Shown here in pieces: positions 1 through 9,300 of a stretch of DNA of 64,000 bases. The notes beneath the pieces were generated by a model. The model made no database searches, had not been told where the DNA came from, and worked only from the letters and a program-made list of their open reading frames with translations. Every line of letters begins with the position of its first letter. The first letter of the stretch is position 1. The DNA lies in NCBI RefSeq assembly GCF_014154935.1, contig NZ_JACEHH010000013.1, positions 62,001 to 126,000 on the forward strand, written 5' to 3'. Origin of the DNA: Stieleria mannarensis (GTDB taxonomy: Bacteria; Planctomycetota; Planctomycetia; Pirellulales; Pirellulaceae). A program made the position numbers and the translations under genes.

Positions 1-1
1 G

Positions 2-418
2 GCAGATTCGTCGGGACATTTCCGTCGGCCCATCGTCCTCGTGTTTGGGACCAGCCGCGACAAAGACGTGGGGGTGATGGCGGCGGAGCTTGCCAAGATC
101 GCCGATGAGGTGATTTGCACGCGGTACACCACCAACCCGCGTTCGGCGACGGCCGATCACCTGGCCGCCGCGTTGGCCCCGCACTGTGAGCAACGGCAAG
201 GTCTGCGGGTTCGCTGTGTCGCGGATCCCCGGCAAGCGCTTCGCGAGGGGATTTCAGCCGCAGCACCCGGGGGAACGCTCGTGATTTGTGGCTCGTTTTT
301 CTTGGCCGGAGAATTGCGGCCCGAGTTGATGGCGATGCCCGGATTGCTGCAGGCGGAAACCTGTGCCCCGCCAGTCCCCGCGACACATCGGGCCCCCGCG
401 GAACATCGGGCGTCGTGA
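2..418 (+). CDS. folC: FolC C-terminal end (folylpolyglutamate/dihydrofolate synthase), partial
   Basis: This is the last 138 codons of a gene whose start lies before the window. The translation matches the C-terminal domain of the Mur ligase-like FolC family: an FGTSRDKD strand and turn early on, a TRYTTNPRS segment in the middle, and the typical closing GGTLVICGSFFLAGELRPEL. FolC adds L-glutamate to dihydropteroate or to folates in the cytoplasm, using ATP. The ATP-binding N-terminal and central domains are outside the window, so activity cannot be judged. About 20 residues beyond the usual closing motif are rich in Ala, Pro and His and look like a loose tail. The TGA stop at 416-418 overlaps a possible GTG start (415) of the next gene, so the two may be translationally coupled. 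Confidence 0.85.
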   Translation, partial: ADSSGHFRRPIVLVFGTSRDKDVGVMAAELAKIADEVICTRYTTNPRSATADHLAAALAPHCEQRQGLRVRCVADPRQALREGISAAAPGGTLVICGSFFLAGELRPELMAMPGLLQAETCAPPVPATHRAPAEHRAS

Positions 419-423
419 CCGTC

Positions 424-1182
424 ATGCCAATTGAGCCCCCATCGGACGCGTCGCATCGGTACCATTTGCGAGTCTGGCATGCGGCGACGTCGACCGAGGA
501 GTGCGGCGAATTCGAACGCCGTTGCGAGCAGTTGCTTGATCGTCAAGAGCGGATCGGCGCCGATCGATTTCGGCGCACCACCACGCGGAATCAACACGTC
601 GTCGGGCGGGCGATGGCGCGTCGGCTGCTCGGCGACCGCCGCGTCGCGCCCCAACAGATTCGATTCGGAGTCGGTCGACACGGGAAACCGCAAGTCGAGA
701 CGCCTGTCGAAGCGATGGCGCCCTTCAATATCGCCCACACCGACGGCTTGGTCTTGTGCGGCGTGGCCGACCCGCCGGTGGATCTGGTCGGGGTGGATGT
801 GGAATCGATCCATCGCCGGACGTCGACCGAATTGGCTCAGCGGTACTTCGCCGCCCCGGAAGTGCAGTTTTTGCAGCGTCAGCCGATCGATCGGCAGCAA
901 TATTTTTTTCTGCGGATTTGGACGCTCAAAGAAGCCTTTATCAAAGCCATCGGCACCGGGCTGTACACGCCGTTGTCGGATTTTGCGTTCGAGCAGATCG
1001 ACTCGGATCGCCCCACCATCCGATTTCTCGCGCCGGGGTTGGACCAGGGAAAAGCGTGGAGTTTTGTGTGCTGCTCGCCACGGGAGGGGTTTGTCGCCTC
1101 GGCCGCCGTCGGTGCCGACACGTCGATTTCAGCGGTGGCGGTCGACTGGCAGCCGTTTGAAACTCTCCTCGGGGGGGATTAG
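424..1182 (+). CDS. 4'-phosphopantetheinyl transferase, Sfp type
   Basis: The 252-residue product carries the two signature blocks of Sfp/AcpT phosphopantetheinyl transferases. GVDVE is at residues 123-127, with the Mg-binding acidic residues D125 and E127. WTLKEAFIK is at 166-174, with E170 and K174. The conserved FNIAHTDG block, which contacts coenzyme A and phosphate, is at about 101-108. The family moves the phosphopantetheine arm from coenzyme A to a conserved Ser of acyl or peptidyl carrier proteins in the cytoplasm. The length is normal for the Sfp class (about 220-250). ATG 424 was chosen because it is the first ATG giving a normal-length protein. GTG 415, which overlaps the folC stop, is an alternative, and an upstream in-frame extension to 286 would read inside folC and is unlikely. 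No polyketide, peptide or fatty acid synthase gene is nearby, so the carrier-protein partner is unknown. Confidence 0.93.
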   Translation: MPIEPPSDASHRYHLRVWHAATSTEECGEFERRCEQLLDRQERIGADRFRRTTTRNQHVVGRAMARRLLGDRRVAPQQIRFGVGRHGKPQVETPVEAMAPFNIAHTDGLVLCGVADPPVDLVGVDVESIHRRTSTELAQRYFAAPEVQFLQRQPIDRQQYFFLRIWTLKEAFIKAIGTGLYTPLSDFAFEQIDSDRPTIRFLAPGLDQGKAWSFVCCSPREGFVASAAVGADTSISAVAVDWQPFETLLGGD

Positions 1183-1208
1183 AATCGCTCCGTGGCCGCG
1201 GAAGCAAC

Positions 1209-1235
1209 TTTGACAAGTTGTGTCAAAATATGTCA
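1209..1235. promoter_or_regulatory. Three phased TGTCA half-sites upstream of the sigma factor gene
   Basis: A perfect inverted repeat, TTTGACA-N5-TGTCAAA, occupies 1209-1227, and a third TGTCA follows at 1231-1235. The three half-sites (TGACA 1211, TGTCA 1221, TGTCA 1231) are exactly 10 bp apart, about one helix turn, so they face the same side of DNA. The site lies about 80 nt before the sigma factor ATG at 1308 and after the previous stop at 1182. It could be an operator. TTGACA at 1210-1215 could also be a -35 box, but no well-spaced -10 box is obvious. Confidence 0.4.
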
Positions 1236-1307
1236 GACTATTCACACCCAAAGGACAGGCGGCTCGACGTTTCGAGACGTTGCTTTTCACCCTCCGCCTT
1301 CACGCAT

Positions 1308-2162
1308 ATGTCTGAAAGTTCAATCACTCTGATCCTGAATCAGCTTCGTCAGGCGGGGACCGAAGAGGAGAGGCAGCTGGCCGCGGCCAAGCTGTATCGA
1401 TGCTATCGTCGCCAGGTGGAACGCGTCGCACGAGGACGGCTGACGCCCGGTGGCGGGTTGGCCGACGAGGAAGACGTGGCCCAAAGTGCCTTTCGAAGCT
1501 TCTTTGATCGCATCGAAACCGGCCAGTTGGACGCGTTGGTCACCGGCGGGCAGGCCTGGGCAATTTTGGCCCGGCTAACCCGCAACAAGGCGATCGATTC
1601 GGTCCGCTATGACAACGCACTGTGCCGCGGCGGCGAAGGCGGCCGCCGGGCATCGGAATCGCTGGCCGGCGACGCGATGAAATCGTCCCGTGTGAATCTG
1701 CTGACCAATCAACCCGGCGCCAATCAGCCCGGCGCCAATCAACCCGGCGCCAATCAACCCGGGGGCAAGCACGCAAATGGCTCGGTGACGGGCGGACCCG
1801 TGGGGGCGCGGAACCGATTGCCGATCGGCGACGGGGTTTCACCGAATTCGTCGCGGATCGAATTCGCCTCACAGCGGACCAGCGGTAAGCGCGAAGATTT
1901 TCCGCTCGACGCGGTCCGCGACGCCAACCAACGCTCGGGCGAAGAGCTGGCCGCGTCCAACGAAGCGGTCGAGCGTTTTTTGGAACAGCTTTCCGAAGCC
2001 ACGCTGCGTGGAATCGTGTCGATGAAACTGCACGGTTTTACCAATGAAGAAATCGCCGAAAAACTCGGCTGTGCGACTCGAACGGTCGAGCGAAAACTGA
2101 ATCTGATCCGTCGGTTGTGGAGTCCGATTCTGGAGAACTCCGATGAACACCGACAACCCTGA
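1308..2162 (+). CDS. ECF-type RNA polymerase sigma factor paired with a Ser/Thr kinase
   Basis: The 284-residue protein has the two-part ECF sigma architecture. Region 2 covers about residues 25-105, with the DEEDVAQSAFRSFF core that binds RNA polymerase and the -10 element. Region 4 covers about 225-272 and contains the helix-turn-helix NEEIAEKLGCATRTVERKL that reads the -35 element. Between them is an unusually long, disordered linker of about 110 residues with four tandem NQPGA/G units (134-153). ATG 1308 was chosen because it begins directly before region 2. An in-frame extension to 1218 adds 30 residues without family similarity. The gene end overlaps the start of the following kinase gene by 20 nt, which implies co-translation. 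Such sigma/kinase pairs are a recognised planctomycete theme, and the kinase is the likely regulator in place of an anti-sigma factor (inference). Confidence 0.93.
   Translation: MSESSITLILNQLRQAGTEEERQLAAAKLYRCYRRQVERVARGRLTPGGGLADEEDVAQSAFRSFFDRIETGQLDALVTGGQAWAILARLTRNKAIDSVRYDNALCRGGEGGRRASESLAGDAMKSSRVNLLTNQPGANQPGANQPGANQPGGKHANGSVTGGPVGARNRLPIGDGVSPNSSRIEFASQRTSGKREDFPLDAVRDANQRSGEELAASNEAVERFLEQLSEATLRGIVSMKLHGFTNEEIAEKLGCATRTVERKLNLIRRLWSPILENSDEHRQP
1707..1766 (+). repeat. 15-bp tandem repeat, four units, in the sigma factor linker
   Basis: Four consecutive 15-bp units start at 1707, 1722, 1737 and 1752. The first three are AATCA(A/G)CCCGGCGCC, and the fourth ends in GGGGGC. The unit is a multiple of three, so copy-number changes keep the reading frame and only alter linker length. 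The near identity of the units suggests recent slippage. Confidence 0.9.
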
Positions 2163-5100
2163 TCCGCCGGGCGGCTCGGCCGAGGATTCGCGCGAGAAAT
2201 GGATCACGATTGATCGTTTGTGTGATGCTTACGAGGCGTCGCTTCAACAGGGAGAGGTGGAGCGGGCGCCGTTCCTGGCCGGTGTGCCGAAGGACTGGCG
2301 GGTTCAGCTGACCCACGAACTGGATGCCATCGACGCGGCCTACCGCGATGCCGAAGAAACCTGTGACCAGACGGTCAAGGTTCCCGCCAACGAACTGCAT
2401 AGTCGGCGTTTGCCGACAAACAGTCGCCTGGCCGAGCTGGCCACGTTGGACCGCGACAAGGTCTGGCTGGGTCGGTTTGAAATCCGCAAACGGCTGGGCA
2501 CCGGGGCGACCGGCAGCGTGTGGTGCGCCCGAGACGCCCGATTGGCGCGTTGGGTGGCGTTGAAAGTGCCGCACGCGTCGCGGGTGACCAGCGAAACCAG
2601 CGCTGCCCGGTTTCAAACCGAAGCCCGCGCCGCGGCTGCCATCACGCATCCCAACGTGGTCCAGGTCCACGAAGTGTTGATCGAGGACGGTTTGCCGATC
2701 TTGATCCAACAGTGGATCGATGGACCTTCGCTGGCCAAGTACTTGAAAGATCATGGGCCGTTGGACTTTGACCAGGCGGCCGACTGGATGGCGCAGATTG
2801 CCGACGCGGTCGCCTGTGCCCACGAACAAGGCATCGTGCACCGGGATCTGAAACCCGCCAACGTGATGCTGAACCAGAACCGTCCGATGGTGCTGGATTT
2901 CGGATTGGCCAGTTACCCGCAAGCGTCATCCGGGTTGACCACCGAAGGCACGGTGTTGGGGACGCCGGCCTACATGAGTCCCGAACAGGCCGAGGGGGCC
3001 GAAAACGCGAACCGGCCGGCCACGGACATCTATGCCTTGGGAACGCTGTTGTATGAAATGCTGGTCGGGACGCCGCCCTTTGTCGGCAAAGCCCGCGAAG
3101 TGCTGCAGGCGACCAAGACGGCGATCCCGACGCCCCCACGCAGCCGACGCGCGGCGATTCCACGCGACCTGGAAACGATCACGCTGCGTTGCCTGGCGAA
3201 ATCACCCGCGTCGCGATACCGCTCGGCGGCCGACTTGCGCGATGATCTGCAACGGTTCCGCCGACGCGAACCGATCCTGGCTCGCAAGGTGTCATGGCCG
3301 GAGAACGTTTGGGTGTGGGCGCGGCTGCATCCCGCCTACGCACTTCTGGCGGCGGGCATTCCCATCGTCCTGGTCTTGCTGTTGGGGATCCTGGGCTTTC
3401 AGATCCGGCACAACCAGCTGAGTGATCGTGCGCGATGGTTGGTCCGGCGAAATCAACAAAGCGAGGCTCAGCGCGAGGCGTTGCTCTTGCACCGGCACAT
3501 GGTGGAACTGTCGCGGGCGTCACACGAGTTGGCCGAAGGCGACCGGACCCGCGGGTTGGAACTGCTGCGCAGCATTCCCGAATCGATGCGGCAGTGGGAA
3601 TGGCGGTTGCTGGATCTGATTTCCCACTCGCCATCGATCCAGTTGAACGCCGATGTCCCCGGTGTCACGTCGACTTCGCCGGTCAACGCCCTGGCGGTCT
3701 CTCGTCAACACCGGCGAATATTTGCCGCCTGCAGCGACGGGACGATCTTGCAATGGCGGTTGCCGACCGATCGCGAGTTTTTCAATACCGACAAACAAAA
3801 GCGACGCGGGGTCGGCCCGGCGGAGGTGTTGGTGCAAGCCTCCGGCGCGGTGCACGCGATGGTGGTCAGTCCCGATGAGAAATGGTTGTGCTGGATCGAT
3901 CGCGAGAGCGACGTGACGGTCTGGAATCTGGAGGAAAACGAACGGGACCAACAAATCCGTCTGCCGAAGCTGCGGCGTGGCCACGCCCTGGCGTTTTCAC
4001 CCGATTCCACACAACTGGTGGTCGGAGGCGGGTCGGCCGCCAACGGGGAACGCGACATCGACGAGCGCAGTTGGTTGGCTCGGCTGCAGCTGGGCGAGTC
4101 GGGGATTTTTAACAACACCGATGAACGTCACTGGGGCGATCGCCCCGCAGTCACTTCACTCCGCTTCATCGATGAATCGCGGTTTGTGATCACGCGAGGT
4201 CGTTTCGAAGATTCGATGGGGACGATGGGGTTGGTTGAATTGTGGCAGTGCGGCCCCGAATCGTTGCGTGCCGAGAGAGTGATTTGGCGTGGGCTGGGGA
4301 TGCGTGGCCTGGACTTTCATGCCCCGTCCCAGCGGATCGCTTGGTGCGATGATGTCGGGATGACGTATGTCAAAGACCTGCGATTGCCGATCGGACATCC
4401 GCCGTATCAGTTCCAGGCCAGTCATCGGCCGGCGTCACAGGTGCGGTTTTCGCCGGCAGGGAAGGAGTTGGTGGTGACCGGCCGCGACGGCAACGTTTCA
4501 CGTTGGTCCTTGATCGAATCGCCCGAAGCCAACAAACCGGCCAGCGGTGCGACCCAACAGGAGGACGTCGCCAGCGAACCGGCGGCCCCCGACAACGAGA
4601 CGGTCGCGGAACCATCGCTGCCACTGGCCATCCGCCATGTCCGCGATTACCGCGGGCACGAAAATAGGGTGGGCGATTGTCTGTATCTGGCTCCCTGTCG
4701 CAACCTGCCCGGCAAACTGCGACCGGGCCAGCTGAAGGTGCGTTTGTGTGAACCGTTTCTGGTCACCGCCAGCGATGACGGCAAGGTGCTGTGGTGGTCC
4801 AACGACGGCCACGACGCGATCGCGGCGCTGAACGTTTCCGAGCGATTGCTGCTGGACGCCACTTGGATCTCGCCTCGACAAATCGCCGTGGCTATCTCCG
4901 GCGGACGACGTCAGCGCAACCTGTTCTACAAAATGCACTCGCTGGCCAAGCACGGGCTGGATGTCGAGATGCGACGCATTCGGGTCGGCCGCGGAATCGG
5001 AAAGGCGTCTGCCGCCCGGCGACGACCGACCCCGGCGACACAACCACCCCGCGTTGCCATGTATTCCCGAAACAACTTCTTTGTGTTTGAAGCTGGGATG

Positions 5101-5985
5101 GGCGAGGCGGTGGCCAGTCGATCGATCGGCACACAAAAACGTTCCGTGCTGACCGCGGTCACCCTGGTCGATTCACGACACCTGATCGCCAGCATGGTGC
5201 AGGACGCCAACGTTCCCCGAGAAGACGGCAAAGGGGAACCTGATGGCAATGCGACCATTCGCCAGGAGAGTTTGTTGCTGTACGATCTGCACAGCGATGC
5301 GCCGCCGACGAAATTGATACTGCCACGATTGGGGGCAATCTCGCGACTGACGTTGGCCCCTTCAGGCGATCGGGTGTTCGGTTGCACCCGGAGCGGACGC
5401 GTTTTTTATGCGTCACTGCAGCGATCCGACGCCGGCCAATACCGCTGGACCGAGACGCCGGTGCAGGTTTGGAAGGCACATTCAAACGCGGTCAATGATT
5501 TGGTCTGGCTGGGCGAGCGGAATCAATTGGCCACCGTCGGCGATGACGGCAGCTGTGCGATCTGGAACCCACCCGGAACCGATGTCTCGGGCAGACCGAT
5601 CGATCCGGTTGCCGACCAGACCCCGCCGTCGCTGGCATTCCCAGCCGATGACCTGATGCCAAGTTCCGCAGGCGTCCAATTGGCCCAGCGGTTGTTGGTC
5701 AGCAGCAGCCCGGTGACGCGCGTGACCGCCTCGGTCGGAGGCGACCGGATCGTGACCGCCGGATCCGATCGCGTGATTCGAGTCTGGGACACCCGAAGCG
5801 GATTGGAGTTGATCGAGTTGCAACCGCGGAAAGAACGCGTGGTGTCGGTCGAATTCAGTCCCGATGATCGCTTCTTGATGGTCGCCGAAGCTAACTCTCG
5901 GATCGAAGTCATTCGGCTGCTGGAATCAGAGCCGGGGCCGGAGTCAGAACCGGATTCGGAACCGGACGATGGGAATGCCGGATAA
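2143..5985 (+). CDS. Membrane-spanning Ser/Thr protein kinase with C-terminal WD40 repeats
   Basis: This is a 1280-residue Hanks-type kinase. The kinase domain covers about residues 108-375: glycine loop GTGATGSV at 119-126, ATP-anchoring K141, catalytic loop HRDLKPAN at 233-240 (D235), Mg-binding DFG at 252-254, and the MSPE substrate-loop motif at 278-281. All catalytic residues are present. A single transmembrane helix follows at about 398-420. The rest, to about 1270, is a run of WD40-type repeats with many GRIVTAGSDRVIRVWD-like units, probably one or two beta-propellers. This topology puts the kinase in the cytoplasm and the propeller on the far side of the membrane as a possible sensor or binding platform. 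An acidic, Ser/Pro/Glu-rich tail ends the protein. The start overlaps the sigma factor gene by 20 nt, and the two very likely form one signalling unit. Confidence 0.97.
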   Translation: MNTDNPDPPGGSAEDSREKWITIDRLCDAYEASLQQGEVERAPFLAGVPKDWRVQLTHELDAIDAAYRDAEETCDQTVKVPANELHSRRLPTNSRLAELATLDRDKVWLGRFEIRKRLGTGATGSVWCARDARLARWVALKVPHASRVTSETSAARFQTEARAAAAITHPNVVQVHEVLIEDGLPILIQQWIDGPSLAKYLKDHGPLDFDQAADWMAQIADAVACAHEQGIVHRDLKPANVMLNQNRPMVLDFGLASYPQASSGLTTEGTVLGTPAYMSPEQAEGAENANRPATDIYALGTLLYEMLVGTPPFVGKAREVLQATKTAIPTPPRSRRAAIPRDLETITLRCLAKSPASRYRSAADLRDDLQRFRRREPILARKVSWPENVWVWARLHPAYALLAAGIPIVLVLLLGILGFQIRHNQLSDRARWLVRRNQQSEAQREALLLHRHMVELSRASHELAEGDRTRGLELLRSIPESMRQWEWRLLDLISHSPSIQLNADVPGVTSTSPVNALAVSRQHRRIFAACSDGTILQWRLPTDREFFNTDKQKRRGVGPAEVLVQASGAVHAMVVSPDEKWLCWIDRESDVTVWNLEENERDQQIRLPKLRRGHALAFSPDSTQLVVGGGSAANGERDIDERSWLARLQLGESGIFNNTDERHWGDRPAVTSLRFIDESRFVITRGRFEDSMGTMGLVELWQCGPESLRAERVIWRGLGMRGLDFHAPSQRIAWCDDVGMTYVKDLRLPIGHPPYQFQASHRPASQVRFSPAGKELVVTGRDGNVSRWSLIESPEANKPASGATQQEDVASEPAAPDNETVAEPSLPLAIRHVRDYRGHENRVGDCLYLAPCRNLPGKLRPGQLKVRLCEPFLVTASDDGKVLWWSNDGHDAIAALNVSERLLLDATWISPRQIAVAISGGRRQRNLFYKMHSLAKHGLDVEMRRIRVGRGIGKASAARRRPTPATQPPRVAMYSRNNFFVFEAGMGEAVASRSIGTQKRSVLTAVTLVDSRHLIASMVQDANVPREDGKGEPDGNATIRQESLLLYDLHSDAPPTKLILPRLGAISRLTLAPSGDRVFGCTRSGRVFYASLQRSDAGQYRWTETPVQVWKAHSNAVNDLVWLGERNQLATVGDDGSCAIWNPPGTDVSGRPIDPVADQTPPSLAFPADDLMPSSAGVQLAQRLLVSSSPVTRVTASVGGDRIVTAGSDRVIRVWDTRSGLELIELQPRKERVVSVEFSPDDRFLMVAEANSRIEVIRLLESEPGPESEPDSEPDDGNAG

Positions 5986-6168
5986 AGAAGCTCGCCCGGT
6001 TTTCAGCCTCCGAAAGATCAATCGCTTGCGTTCCGCGCCCCTCCCTGCAAGCGGTCGTGCGGCTTTTAACCTTGGAGAGATAAGGCGTTGATGCGTTTCA
6101 CTCCCCTTGGCAGAAATCTCTCCTCGAGGTGGTGCGTCCGAACAGGAAGTTTGGAGGAATCAAAACAA

Positions 6169-6243
6169 GCCCACCGATGGCAGCGCGAACCCACGGATGT
6201 GATGCGGCCTGGGATCCGTGGGTTCGCGCTGCCATCCGTGGGC
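6169..6243. repeat. Long inverted repeat, 30-nt arms, between convergent genes
   Basis: Arms 6169-6198 and 6214-6243 are reverse complements at 29 of 30 positions and are separated by a 15-nt loop. Each arm itself holds two direct copies of CCCAC(C/G)GATG. It lies in the 395-bp intergenic stretch 5986-6380 between two genes that converge on it, so it can act as a two-way terminator. It has no T-run, and its near perfection and internal duplication also fit a mobile palindromic element (REP or MITE type). Apart from this and the hairpin at 6317-6348, I see nothing in 5986-6380. Confidence 0.85.
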
Positions 6244-6316
6244 AATCGACCTCCCTACGGTTCAGATCGGCCAGAGAAAACCTGCGAAAACCCTTTAGGA
6301 TCAACGAATTAAACAC

Positions 6317-6348
6317 CGCTCGACCTCTTCCAGCGAGCGTTTTGTTTT
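6317..6348 (+). terminator. Possible terminator hairpin with T-rich tail
   Basis: CGCTCG (6317-6322) pairs with CGAGCG (6334-6339) across an 11-nt loop and is followed by TTTTGTTTT (6340-6348). It lies 330 nt after the kinase stop and just before the convergent stop at 6381. The stem is only 6 bp with a large loop, so it is a weak candidate. Confidence 0.35.
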
Positions 6349-6380
6349 CGCCTAAGTGTGCTTTGTGCCCCGTCCGCCGC

Positions 6381-9300
6381 TCACTCCACGTCGCTCGCGC
6401 TCCTGGGGTCGACTTGCAAACTGCCCAGGTAGGCGACCAGGTCACGCAGTTCGCGCGGCGTCATCTGTTTGACCAAATCGGCCGGCATCGACGAGTTTCC
6501 TTTCCGCCGGATTTCGATGTCATCTTGCAGGATGCGTTGTTGGCTGCCGTCGGCGAGGATCAATTCGACCACGTCGTCGGTTTCGCTTTTGACGATGCCG
6601 CTGTGAACCCGCCCGTCCAGGTCGATGATCACCGCCGTTTCAAAACCTTTGGCGATCTTCGCATCGGGCAAGCAGATCGCTTCGAGCAGATAGCGGGCGT
6701 CTCGCTCTTTGCCGATCACCGTCAAATTCGGCCCGACTTCGCCGCCGGCTCGATCGACCTTGTGACAGCGGACACAGGACAGCTCGGTTTTGCCAAAGAA
6801 CAACTGCGCTCCGCGGTCCGGGTCGCCGCCGGAAAGCGAGTCCAACCATTTGCCAAGCGGTTCCGATTCGGCCCGTTTGGCGCGATGTTCGGCCAGCCTT
6901 TTTTGCCGGGATTCATCCAGACGCCCCTCCGCCGCTTCGATCACGTTCAGCTGCACCCGTGGATCGAGCGATTCGTCGATGTACTGGTCGATCGCCTGAC
7001 CGATAGCGGCATCGGCCTTGGGGTGGTTTAGGTCGGCCAAGATGTCCCAGGCCTTTTGTCGCATCCGGGTGTCGGCATTGGAGGTGGCCGCGACGAACCG
7101 ATCGATCGATTTTTCTGCCGTGTGATCGGCCAACACAGACAAACCGGCCAGTCCCAGCGGGCCTCGCGCTTCGGCCGGCGGAATCGACTCGGCCAGCCGG
7201 ATCGCGTTGGCGGCGTCCAGTCGCGCCAGTGCGATCAGCGCCCGGGCACGAGCATCGGAACTGCGAGTGGAATCGGCGACCTGATCGACCAACGCGCCGG
7301 CGATCTTTTTAATTCCCAACGTCGCGGCCACTTCGATCGCTCGCAAGCGAACGTTCTCCGGTGCGGCCATCAACAGATCGATCTGTGGTTCCAGGGCAGC
7401 CGTGGCCAGGGCGGCGTCGCGCTTCTCCAGCGGTCGATAGTCGCCGATCACGCGATCCAACGGCTCGGGGGCGCCCCATTGGCCGAGCATCTCGATCGCT
7501 TCGATCCGCATCGCTTCGCTGGCCTCGGACCGAGTCGCGTATTTGGCGATCGCGATGGCCGCCTCGGCAGTCCCGATCCGAAAATTGGCGTTCAACACGC
7601 GTCGTGCCAAGGCCTCCGATTCCAGCGGTCGATGGATCAATTCGGCAAGCGCCGCGGTTCCGAACTGGATCGGATGGTCGTGAATCGCCCGCGCGGCCTC
7701 GACAACGACACGGGGGTCGGCATCGTTCAGAAAACCGGCGACCGAACCGCTGGACAGTCGCCGCAGGGCGATCACGCCCAACAGACGTGCCGAGGGGCTG
7801 GGGTGTTTGGCCAGGGCTGCGATCCGGTCGGCTTTGACGGCCCGCGACAAGTACATTGCAGCGGCGTGGCGGATGGCTGGGTCGGTGGCGTCGGCACCGG
7901 CTGCCTTGGCCAACACGGCGTCAAGAGCCGAATCGTCTTTCAGACGTCCGAGCGCGTCGATGGCGGCATAACGCACCCGAGCGTTTTCTCGCTCCAGCGC
8001 GGTTCGGGCCACCGTGGATGCCTCGGCCCAGCCCTGTTGGCCGACGATCGCCAGTGTCGCGGCGCACAGATCGTCGTCCGCGTCGGCGATCAGCTTTGTC
8101 AAAACCGATTTGGCCTTGGATTTTGCATCGTTCGCCGCGGCTTTGTCGCGGGCGATTTGGCCCAGTCCCCATGCCGCGTGCAAGCGTGCTTTGGCCGCCG
8201 CATCGGCATCTCCGGCGACCGTGCCGAGCGCGTCGGCTTGGCCGCGTCGGGCGAGTTCCCATTGGCTTTCCAGCCGAAGTCGCCGGTCGACGTGACCGAG
8301 CAAGTCGACCAGTGTTTCGGTCGTCATCGCCCGCCAGTCGCTCGCCAGCCGTTTCTGGACCTCTGCGACGATGGGATCGCCGGCGTGTTCCCGATGGCGA
8401 ATGCGATACAAACGCGCCTTGCCCAGTCCTTCCCAACCGTCGACCCAGTCGCTGACGTAGAGCGCACCGTCGGGGCCGAACGCGACATCGGTCGCCAAAC
8501 AGGTCCAAATCGGTTGATCGTCGGCGACCAATTTGTAACTCGCCCCGGCCGGCTGGACCTGGAACGAACGGATTCCACTGTTGCTGGGGCCGCCGCGGAA
8601 ATCGCAGATCAAAAAGGTGTCGTCCAGCTCGTTGCCGAATCCGGTGCCGGGGTAATACGCCAGACCGCTCGGCCCGTCGGTGAAATTGGCAACCGGGGGA
8701 ACGATCGAAGCCGGCTGGTCGGCATTGTGCGGCTCCCAGATCTTTTCCCGATTGAAGGGGCCGCGGTCGCTGAGGTATTGGTAATACATCCGCCAACCGG
8801 TATCGCCGTCCTGCAAGACGTGCACGATCCGGGCCTGGTCGCCGCTGTCGCTGTTGTTATCGACGGTGAACCAGTCCCCGCGATCGTTGAACGCGATCTC
8901 TTGCGGATTTCGCAATCCCCGCGCGAACACTTCCAACCCGGTCCCGTCCAGTTCGCAGCGGAACACGGCGCCGCTGGCCGGATCACTCAACATCTCGCCC
9001 TCGGCCGTGCGCAGGTGATAACCGCGGTCGCCGATCGTAAAGTACAGCCGTCCGTCGTAGCCGCGGATCAGCCCGTGCAGGTCATGGCCGCGAAAGGCGA
9101 CGCGGACGCCGTAGCCGTCTGACAGCACGACACGTTCATCGGCCCGGCCGTCGCCGTCCTGATCGACCAGTTTCCACAGCTTGGGGATGCAGGTGTAGTA
9201 GACGTCACCGTCGATCGCCAGCACACCGGCCCCGGTGCCTTCTTCGAGTTGATTGAATCCGCTGGCCAGCACGACGCTTTTGTCCGCCCGCCCGTCGCCG

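Noticed and set aside
6129-7031. A 300-codon plus-strand frame across the inverted repeat
   Set aside because: It runs through the 30-nt-arm palindrome and into the 3' end of the dehydrogenase gene in antisense, with no family similarity.
7056-9122. A 688-codon plus-strand frame opposite the dehydrogenase gene
   Set aside because: The minus-strand frame carries the dehydrogenase, HEAT and heme signatures; the antisense frame has none and reflects codon bias.
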